From JAGVWT01 sp964538405 (GTDB lineage: Archaea; Nanobdellota; Nanobdellia; Pacearchaeales; GW2011-AR1), in assembly GCA_964538405.1 (NCBI GenBank), contig CAZIET010000039.1:1-5074 (forward strand): DNA of 5,074 nt, read 5' to 3'. The translations under genes and the position numbers were made by a program. The notes beneath the pieces are model-generated. The model was not told the origin of the DNA. It worked only from the letters and a program-made list of their open reading frames with translations, and searched no databases. This document shows, piece by piece, positions 1 to 3,753 of the stretch (positions are counted from its first letter, which is position 1; each line of letters begins with the position of its first letter).

Positions 1-60
1 GCAATAGTGGATGATGAAAACGATGTGACCTTTTACGAAGTAAAATGGCTAAAACCTTAA
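1..60 (+). CDS. endA: C-terminal end of a probable tRNA-splicing endonuclease (partial)
   Basis: Only the last 19 codons and the TAA stop are inside the window; the gene enters from the left edge in frame 1. The tail reads AIVDDENDVTFYEVKWLKP. It closely resembles the end of archaeal tRNA-intron endonucleases, which finish with a strand of the type A-(I/V)-V-D-x-(D/E)-x-D-(V/I)-x-(Y/F)-Y and a short tail often ending in Pro. EndA cuts bulge-helix-bulge structures in pre-tRNA, and an intron of exactly that type lies in the tRNA at 2330-2426. The next gene starts inside this one, with a 16-base overlap, so the two are probably co-transcribed. The assignment rests on a short C-terminal match recalled from the family; the catalytic Tyr/His/Lys residues lie outside the window. 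Confidence 0.68.
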   Translation, partial: AIVDDENDVTFYEVKWLKP

Positions 61-662
61 AACAGAACGTATTTTTGATCATAATCGGAACTTTTTTCAT
101 TCTCATAGGTGTTGGTGCAATTCTGAATTCACTTTACAATGGAAGACCAACACAAATTCTTTGGATGTGCTACATAAGCATGATAATTCTTGGGATAGGA
201 ATGATAAGAAAGGATAATTTTATCATTCTAAGCCAGCTCTACATTCTCACAATTCCAGTTTTAATATGGAATATCGATTTTGTCTATTACCTAATTACAG
301 GAAACCCTTTTTTGGGCATTACGGATTATTTCTTTGAACAAACAGGATTAAGTCTTGGAAAATTAATAAGTCTGCAGCATTTGTTTACAATACCTTTAGC
401 ATTTTTAGCTGTAAGAATGATTGGTCCGGTAGAACCAAATGCATGGAATTTCAGTTTTATTCAAGTTGGAATTGTATTTATTCTGTCTAGATTTTTCACG
501 CCAGAAATCCTAAATGTTAACTGCGTTTTTAGCCCATGCGCAAATGTATTGGGAGCTCTTCCATATTATCAATGGATTTGGTTTTTCGGCTCATTCATAA
601 TAATTATGGTTTCTGCTTACGTTATAAATCGGCTTCCCTTCTTGAAGAGAGAAAATTTATAA
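45..662 (+). CDS. six-helix integral membrane protein, function unknown
   Basis: This 205-residue protein is strongly hydrophobic. About six membrane helices are visible, near residues 9-31, 38-54, 59-85, 104-127, 136-152 and 175-199. The N-terminus before the first helix is only eight residues and positively charged, which supports the ATG at 45 even though it overlaps the upstream gene by 16 bases. The C-terminus is basic (KRENL). Notable polar features are a histidine (H112) in the fourth helix and a cysteine pair, C160 and C165, in the loop before the last helix. The fold order and the His in a helix are vaguely like the TMEM164/YwaF group, but I would not assign it. No enzyme motif is seen. 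Coupling to the EndA-like gene suggests co-expression rather than a shared function. The promoter of the next gene overlaps its stop codon. Confidence 0.8.
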   Translation: MAKTLKQNVFLIIIGTFFILIGVGAILNSLYNGRPTQILWMCYISMIILGIGMIRKDNFIILSQLYILTIPVLIWNIDFVYYLITGNPFLGITDYFFEQTGLSLGKLISLQHLFTIPLAFLAVRMIGPVEPNAWNFSFIQVGIVFILSRFFTPEILNVNCVFSPCANVLGALPYYQWIWFFGSFIIIMVSAYVINRLPFLKRENL

Positions 663-663
663 T
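656..663 (+). promoter_or_regulatory. archaeal TATA box for the winged-helix gene
   Basis: TTTATAAT sits over the TAA stop codon (660-662) of the membrane-protein gene. Its centre is about 26 bases before the ATG at 686, the distance at which archaeal RNA polymerase starts transcription. The transcript would begin at or next to the start codon, so the mRNA should be leaderless. This placement decides the start of the downstream gene. Confidence 0.65.
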
Positions 664-685
664 ATCCTTTGTTTCTAAGAGAACT

Positions 686-1537
686 ATGCCTGAAGATGCT
701 TCTGTTACAAAAGAGAAGATAGTTTCATTACTTAGGGCGCGAGGTCCTAGCCTTCCCGTACATGTGGCAAAACATACAGGATTAAGCATACTTTTTGCCT
801 CTGCATTCCTTTCAGAACTAATTGCAGACAGAAAAATAAAACAAAGCAGCATGAGGGTTGGAAGTTCTCCATTGTACTTTCTTCCGGGACAGGAACCAAT
901 GCTGGAAAGATTTTCGGAATATCTGAAAAGCAAAGAGAAAGAGGCATTTTTGCTCTTAAGGGAAAAGAAATTCCTAAAAGATTCAGAACAACAACCAGCT
1001 ATCAGGGTCGCATTGCGAGCAATTAACGATTTTGCGATATCATTTACCAATAACCACGAAGTTTATTGGAGATACTTTGCTGTTTCGGAAGCGGATTTCA
1101 AACCGATTCAGGAAATAAAGAAAGCGGAAAAACCAATCGAGGTACTGATTACAAAAGTTGCTAAAATTCCAGAAACAGAAATAGACAAAAAAGAAAAACC
1201 GCCAAAAACAAAGAAGAAAACTTCAAAGCCAAAAACAAACGAAAAATTCCTGGAAAGAGTAAAGGAATTCTTATCCAAATCTTCAACAGAAATCTTAAGC
1301 ATTGAAGGCTTGAAAAAAGATGAATTAATGTTAAGGATAAAAAAAGACAAAGAAGAGCAATTATTGGCAGCCTACAACAAAAAGAAGATAACTGACAAGG
1401 AAATCATAAAGGCCGCAAAGAAAGCTTCCGAATTAAATCTCAAATATTCTGTGCTTTCATTAGGCGAATTGCCAAAAAAAGTCTCTGATTTGATAGAAGC
1501 GCTCGAAAATATGAAAGATATTGGCAAAGTCGAGTAA
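686..1537 (+). CDS. winged-helix-like protein with lysine-rich linker, function unknown
   Basis: The protein has 283 residues from the ATG at 686. The frame is open back to 536, but that extension overlaps the membrane-protein gene in another frame, and the TATA box at 656-663 points to 686. Residues 7-66 look like a winged helix: helices around KEKIVSLLRARG, PVHVAKHTG and ASAFLSELIADRKI, then a strand pair ending in SPLYFLPG. Residues 71-140 are helical. Residues 141-187 form a charged, low-complexity Lys/Pro/Thr linker rich in KKEKPPKTKKK. Residues 188-283 form a second, alternating helix-strand domain (ELMLRIKK, EQLLAAYNKKK, KYSVLSLG). That pattern loosely recalls restriction-endonuclease-like folds, but I see no convincing catalytic Asp-Glu-Lys set. 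A DNA- or RNA-binding role is likely; the specific function is unknown. It is similar in style to conserved hypothetical proteins of DPANN archaea. Confidence 0.75.
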   Translation: MPEDASVTKEKIVSLLRARGPSLPVHVAKHTGLSILFASAFLSELIADRKIKQSSMRVGSSPLYFLPGQEPMLERFSEYLKSKEKEAFLLLREKKFLKDSEQQPAIRVALRAINDFAISFTNNHEVYWRYFAVSEADFKPIQEIKKAEKPIEVLITKVAKIPETEIDKKEKPPKTKKKTSKPKTNEKFLERVKEFLSKSSTEILSIEGLKKDELMLRIKKDKEEQLLAAYNKKKITDKEIIKAAKKASELNLKYSVLSLGELPKKVSDLIEALENMKDIGKVE

Positions 1538-1542
1538 AAAAC

Positions 1543-1550
1543 TTTAAATA
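1543..1550 (+). promoter_or_regulatory. archaeal TATA box for the S17e-alba operon
   Basis: TTTAAATA is an excellent match to the archaeal TATA consensus and is preceded by an A-rich stretch that could serve as the BRE. Its centre is about 25 bases before the S17e ATG at 1572, predicting transcription from the start codon itself (leaderless). No Shine-Dalgarno sequence is seen before the ATG. It begins six bases after the stop codon of the preceding gene. Confidence 0.75.
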
Positions 1551-1571
1551 CCTCTCTCAAAGTAGACTATT

Positions 1572-1763
1572 ATGGGAAAGATAAAGTCAAAGCTTGTAAG
1601 AAGAACAGCAGCCACTCTTATGAAGAGAGGGATTAATTTTACAGACAGCTTTGAAGAGAATAAGAAGATGCTCGGAAGCAATACAATGCCAAGCAGAAAA
1701 ATAAGAAACCAGTTGGCAGGACTTTTGGCAAGAATAAAAAAACTAGAGAAACTAAAGAAGTAA
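1572..1763 (+). CDS. rps17e: 30S ribosomal protein S17e
   Basis: This 63-residue basic protein is a small-subunit ribosomal protein found in archaea and eukaryotes but not in bacteria. It matches archaeal S17e along its whole length: an N-terminal MGKIKSKLVRRTAATLMKRG helix, then F-x-x-(S/D)-F-E-x-N-K near residues 23-32, then S-R-K-I-R-N-x-(L/I)-A-G near residues 41-50, and a final Lys-rich helix. The length is normal for archaea. The start is fixed by the family N-terminus and by the TATA box 25 bases upstream. alba follows after a single base, so the two form one transcription unit. Confidence 0.97.
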   Translation: MGKIKSKLVRRTAATLMKRGINFTDSFEENKKMLGSNTMPSRKIRNQLAGLLARIKKLEKLKK

Positions 1764-1764
1764 C

Positions 1765-2061
1765 ATGGCAGAAGAAAAGAAGGATGAAAACGTTGTTTTT
1801 ATAGGGACTAAGCCTTTCATGAATTATGTGACAAGTGTGGTAATGCAGTTCACTACTAAAAACAGGAGTGAAGTTGTAATAAAGGCAAGAGGAAAACATA
1901 TCAAAACAGCTGTGGATGTTGTTGAAGTAATAAGGAAGAAATTCTTAAAAGACAAAGAGATAAGAATAAAAAATATTTCTATTGATAGTGAAGAGATGCA
2001 AAATAAGGAAGGTAGAACTGTTACAGTTTCATCAATAGAAGTGACTTTGGTAAAGAAATAA
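1765..2061 (+). CDS. albA: DNA/RNA-binding protein Alba
   Basis: This 98-residue member of the Alba (Sac10b) family is a dimeric, basic, abundant archaeal protein that coats DNA and also binds RNA. Family landmarks are NVVFIGTKPFMNYV at 9-22, the VIKARGKHIKTAVDVVE segment at 38-54, the RKKFLKDKEIRIKNI region that supplies the dimer-dimer interface Phe, and the C-terminal strand VSSIEVTLVKK. The first eight residues are a short charged tail, which is normal. In Sulfolobus Alba the loop is GKKP and its first Lys (K16) is acetylated. Here it is GTKP, so that Lys is Thr15 and only the second, K16 in this protein, remains. Alba starts one base after the S17e stop with no clear Shine-Dalgarno sequence, so translational coupling is likely. 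Its TAA stop directly abuts the stop of the opposite gene. Confidence 0.97.
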   Translation: MAEEKKDENVVFIGTKPFMNYVTSVVMQFTTKNRSEVVIKARGKHIKTAVDVVEVIRKKFLKDKEIRIKNISIDSEEMQNKEGRTVTVSSIEVTLVKK

Positions 2062-2286
2062 TTATTTTTTCTTATTTAGTCTATTTTTTATGAACCTTAT
2101 GTCGTTTCTCATTTCTTGAATCATTTTACGATTTTTTCTTTCCATGATGATTTTCCATACAGTAAAGATTATGTAAATTACAATTAATCCACCTATGAAT
2201 TGTATTAATCCAATTACAAAACCCACATTTGATCCTAATAATCCTAAAGTTTCAGATAAGTCTTTCCAAAATTCTTCAAAAACCAT
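2062..2286 (-). CDS. small one-helix membrane protein with charged helical tail
   Basis: The 74-residue product has an amphipathic start (residues 1-18), one strong membrane helix at about 20-47 that contains Gly and Ile/Val, and a long basic helical tail at about 48-74 with heptad-like spacing (MIQEMRNDIRFIKNRL) ending in Lys residues. The tail could form a coiled coil on the cytoplasmic side. Small proteins of this architecture are frequent in DPANN archaea. I recognise no named family. A candidate TATA box at 2313-2320 about 30 bases upstream supports both the gene and its ATG start. Its stop codon abuts the alba stop with no spacer, and it diverges from the tRNA gene. Confidence 0.72.
   Translation of the reverse strand: MVFEEFWKDLSETLGLLGSNVGFVIGLIQFIGGLIVIYIIFTVWKIIMERKNRKMIQEMRNDIRFIKNRLNKKK
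2065..2089 (+). terminator. oligo-T termination signals after alba
   Basis: Two runs of six T (2065-2070 and 2084-2089) lie just after the alba stop, without a hairpin, as is usual for archaeal termination. They coincide with Lys codons at the 3' end of the convergent membrane-protein gene, so the same bases serve both strands. Confidence 0.5.
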
Positions 2287-2297
2287 TTTACTAAGAC

Positions 2298-2305
2298 TTT
2301 TAAAT
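2298..2305 (+). promoter_or_regulatory. TATA box for the tRNA gene
   Basis: TTTTAAAT is centred about 28 bases before the first base of the mature tRNA (2330), which fits a transcript with a very short 5' leader. It lies within the 43-base space between the two divergent genes. Confidence 0.5.
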
Positions 2306-2312
2306 CATCCTC

Positions 2313-2320
2313 ATTTAATA
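2313..2320 (-). promoter_or_regulatory. TATA box for the small membrane protein
   Basis: Read on the - strand this is TATTAAAT, centred about 30 bases before the ATG at 2286, which predicts only a few leader bases. It interleaves with the tRNA promoter (2298-2305), so two opposed initiation complexes could not easily occupy the spacer at once. Confidence 0.45.
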
Positions 2321-2329
2321 ATTTTGCTA

Positions 2330-2426
2330 GGCTGCTTAGCTCAGTTGGTTTAAGAGCACCGCTCTCATGGAAACTAGAAAGTTTTGAGTAAGGCGGGGGT
2401 CCGAGGTTCGAATCCTCGAGCAGCCA
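2330..2426 (+). tRNA. tRNA with CAT anticodon (elongator Met, or Ile2) with 21-nt intron
   Basis: A complete cloverleaf can be drawn: perfect acceptor stem 2330-2336/2419-2425, T8-A9, D stem GCTC/GAGC, anticodon stem 2359-2363/2392-2396 (last pair T-G), five-base variable loop, T stem CGAGG/CCTCG with TTCGAAT loop, and discriminator A at 2426. CCA is not encoded. The anticodon CAT is at 2366-2368. The anticodon stem lacks the three G-C pairs of initiators and the acceptor begins with G1-C72, so it is not initiator Met. Elongator Met is most likely; Ile2, whose C34 would be changed to agmatidine, cannot be excluded. The mature length after splicing is 76. Two oddities: the D loop has 11 bases, one more than expected, and canonical splicing leaves G at position 37. 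Confidence 0.94.
2370..2390 (+). other. tRNA intron in bulge-helix-bulge form
   Basis: The intron interrupts the anticodon loop at 37/38. The precursor folds as outer stem CCGCT/GGCGG, a four-pair central helix CTCA/TGAG (2364-2367 with 2385-2388), three-base bulges TGG (2368-2370) and TAA (2389-2391), and an inner hairpin AAACT/AGTTT closed by AGAA (2371-2384). This is the ideal substrate of the archaeal splicing endonuclease. Cuts after the second base of each bulge remove 21 bases. Cuts one base earlier would also remove 21 bases and would leave A instead of G at position 37. Confidence 0.88.
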
Positions 2427-2454
2427 TTTTTACAATTTAGATTTTTATTTTTTT
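2427..2454 (+). terminator. oligo-T termination signals after the tRNA
   Basis: T runs at 2427-2431, 2442-2446 and 2448-2454 follow the discriminator base directly. The later runs lie inside the last codons of the convergent HIT gene, where they read as Lys codons on the other strand. Confidence 0.55.
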
Positions 2455-2823
2455 AGCTATTTTCTTTAAATCTTCTGCACTCATACTTTTCGCTCTCTCG
2501 GGATTTAGCTCATTTCCCTTGTTTAATGGAACAAGATGAATATGAACATGAGGAACAGCAAATCCTTCAACAGCAAGTCCAACTCTTTTAGGCATTAGTC
2601 TATCTTTTAAAATTTGTGCAATTTCCTTTGCCTTTATAATCAATTCGCTATATTCTTTATCATTCAAGTCAAAAAGATAATCTGTATGTTTCTTTGGAAT
2701 TAAGATAGTATGTCCAGGATTTATTGGATTTATGTCCAAAAAGGCCAAATATCTTTTATCCTCAAATATTTTCTCAGCAGGAATTTCTCCGTTGATTATT
2801 TTACAAAAAATACAGTCTTTCAT
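2437..2823 (-). CDS. HIT-family nucleotide hydrolase/transferase
   Basis: This 128-residue protein of the histidine-triad family (HINT/Fhit-like) has the usual length for the single-domain members. The active-site motif HVHIHLVP is at residues 92-99 (H92, H94, H96; the middle His is the nucleotide-accepting one in the family). The N-terminal CIFCKI(I)xGEIP signature carries C4 and C7, the usual zinc-binding cysteines, followed by AFLDINPINPGHTILIPKKH at 27-46. Family members cleave nucleotide phosphoramidates, aminoacyl-adenylates or dinucleoside polyphosphates; the exact substrate cannot be read from the sequence. I chose the ATG at 2823 because family members begin directly before C-x-F-C. 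A TTG at 2838 would add five residues. It starts 17 bases after the GlyRS stop on the same strand, so it is probably co-transcribed with it. Confidence 0.95.
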   Translation of the reverse strand: MKDCIFCKIINGEIPAEKIFEDKRYLAFLDINPINPGHTILIPKKHTDYLFDLNDKEYSELIIKAKEIAQILKDRLMPKRVGLAVEGFAVPHVHIHLVPLNKGNELNPERAKSMSAEDLKKIAKKIKI

Positions 2824-2840
2824 AAAAGTATTAGACAAGT

Positions 2841-3484
2841 TTACTTTAAAAGTTTTCCAGCCTTTTCAAACTCAATTTTGCCTTCAATTAATCTTTTAAT
2901 AGTTTCTTTCAACTCTGAAACCTTAACCCTTATCTGTTTTTGATTATCACGGTTACGTATAGTTACATCTTTATTAGTTATTGAATCTCCATCAATTGTT
3001 ATACAGTAAGGAGTTCCTATTTCATCATTTCGAGCATATCTTCTTCCAATGCTTCCCGAGGAGTCATAAACGACATTAAAATCCTCCTTTAACTTATCAA
3101 AAATATTTCTTGCTATTTTTTCAAACTCTTCTTTCTTTACTATTGGAATGATCGCCGCTTTAACAGGCGCCAAATTTGGTGGAAACTTAAGCATACTTCC
3201 TTCTTTTCCAATCGCATAAAATAAATCCAATAACATCCAAACATTCCTGTCAACACCGAAGCTTAATTCTAGTACATGTGGTAAAATCTTTTTTCCGTCG
3301 TAGAAAACTTCCATATTCTTTCCAGAAACCTTCTGATGTCCAGATAAATCGTGGCTTCCCCTATAATGTATTCCTGCAACTTCCTTGAATCCATTCAATG
3401 TATCAAAGTTCACTTCAACATCAAAATGTATTTTATTGTAAAATGCTCTTTCTTCCTCAGATAACTCCCTCAATATAAATCTTT
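2841..3484 (-). CDS. glyS: glycyl-tRNA synthetase, C-terminal part (gene split by assembly gap)
   Basis: This is the 3' part of a class II, archaeal/eukaryotic-type GlyRS, entering from the N gap as RFILRELSEEERAFYN. Counting from the TTG at 3473, residues 8-60 carry the segment around EVAGIHYRGSHDLSGH (31-46), which corresponds to the family's E-x-x-G-I-A-x-R-x-D-x-D-L region. Motif 3 (PHVLELSFGVDR, R76) at 65-76 helps bind ATP. Residues about 98-200 form the anticodon-binding domain, with PVKAAIIPI at its start and SSGSIGRRYARNDEIGTPY at 138-156. The TTG at 3473 is not a real start: the frame is open to the gap and continues the protein encoded at 3735-5074. The stop at 2841 is followed closely by the HIT gene. 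Confidence 0.95.
3466..3484. repeat. 19-base contig-end overlap, copy 1
   Basis: These 19 bases recur at 3735-3753 in the same orientation with a single mismatch (A at 3475, C at 3744). Both copies encode the same stretch of GlyRS (RF-I/R-LR), so they are the overlapping ends of two contigs that were joined with Ns instead of being merged. Confidence 0.85.
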
Positions 3485-3494
3485 NNNNNNNNNN
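3485..3494. other. assembly gap (10 N)
   Basis: Ten unknown bases mark a scaffold join. The round number suggests a placeholder rather than a measured distance. GlyRS coding sequence lies directly to the left, and a piece with unrelated coding content lies to the right. Confidence 0.98.
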
Positions 3495-3599
3495 TCAACT
3501 AAACCGGCAGTAATCTTTAAGTACAGAGGCAAATACCCGGCGGTTGGCAAAAAACAACTCTCCTCGGAATCAAAAATTTTATGGCTAGGGGATAATTAA
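3495..3599 (+). CDS. 3' end of an unrecognised gene on a probably chimeric fragment
   Basis: An open frame runs from the N gap for 34 codons to TAA. The product begins STKPAVIFKYRGKYPAVGKK and ends in KILWLGDN. I do not recognise it. It is coding-like: no internal stop, sensible composition, and a new ATG gene 33 bases downstream on the same strand. Base and codon use (CCG, GCG, TCG, CTC) is richer in G+C than the flanking genes. It lies within the 240-base piece that interrupts GlyRS, so its true neighbours are not those shown here. Confidence 0.35.
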   Translation, partial: STKPAVIFKYRGKYPAVGKKQLSSESKILWLGDN

Positions 3600-3632
3600 T
3601 CTGCTAAAATTTCCAGTGAAAAGAAACCGTCT

Positions 3633-3734
3633 ATGAATGTTATTGGACTCGATATCGGAATTCACTCTATCAAAGCAGTCGAAGTGAAAAAGGACAAAGG
3701 AAAAAACGAACTGGTAAAATTCGGATTGGGGGAA
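3633..3734 (+). CDS. 5' start of an actin-like ATPase, PilM-like (truncated at junction)
   Basis: From ATG at 3633 the frame reads MNVIGLDIGIHSIKAVEVKK and then KDKGKNELVKFGLGE. The D-I-G-x-x-x-x-K pattern after a hydrophobic strand is the phosphate-1 motif of actin/Hsp70-like ATPases. The following V-E-V strand and a second strand ending in F-G resemble the N-terminus of PilM/competence proteins of type IV pilus systems. Only about 34 residues are present. After 3734 the frame continues to a TAA at 3780-3782 purely as antisense of GlyRS. A purine-rich GAAAAG before the ATG is a weak ribosome-binding candidate. Whether it comes from this genome or from another organism, such as a bacterium in the same sample, cannot be decided here. 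Confidence 0.5.
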
Positions 3735-3744
3735 TCCCTCAATC
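3724..3744. repeat. short inverted repeat across the chimeric junction
   Basis: GATTGGGGG (3724-3732) and CCCTCAATC (3736-3744) are inverted copies with one mismatch and a three-base spacer. The left arm belongs to the PilM-like piece and the right arm to GlyRS, so the join falls inside a small near-palindrome. Such micro-homology is typical of template-switch chimeras formed during amplification. Confidence 0.55.
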
Positions 3745-3753
3745 TAAATCTTT
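3735..3753. repeat. 19-base contig-end overlap, copy 2
   Basis: Second copy of the 19 bases at 3466-3484 (18 of 19 identical). It marks the point where authentic GlyRS sequence ends on the right-hand contig. Here the mismatching codon encodes Arg instead of Ile, and Arg fits the family's R-F-R pattern better. Confidence 0.85.

Noticed and set aside
536..685. 50-residue N-terminal extension of the winged-helix protein
   Set aside because: It lies in another frame over the membrane-protein gene, and the TATA box at 656-663 places transcription start at the ATG at 686.
622..1050. - strand open frame of about 142 codons
   Set aside because: It is antisense to the winged-helix gene and the end of the membrane gene, has a Ser/Leu/Phe-rich composition typical of a reverse shadow, and matches no family.
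2330..2426. Initiator tRNA-Met
   Set aside because: The anticodon stem lacks the three consecutive G-C pairs and the acceptor stem starts with G1-C72 instead of the archaeal initiator's A1-U72.
2824..2838. TTG start for the HIT protein
   Set aside because: It would add five residues without family support; family members begin just before the C-x-x-C motif, at the ATG at 2823.
3662..3734. C-terminal tail of about 24 residues on the GlyRS N-terminal part
   Set aside because: It is the reverse strand of the PilM-like fragment read past the assembly junction; the true continuation is at 3484 and below.
3485..3734. Real mobile element, intron or intein inside GlyRS
   Set aside because: There are no terminal repeats of an insertion sequence, no splicing motifs, and the piece holds two truncated genes next to an N gap; the 19-base edge match is explained by contig overlap.
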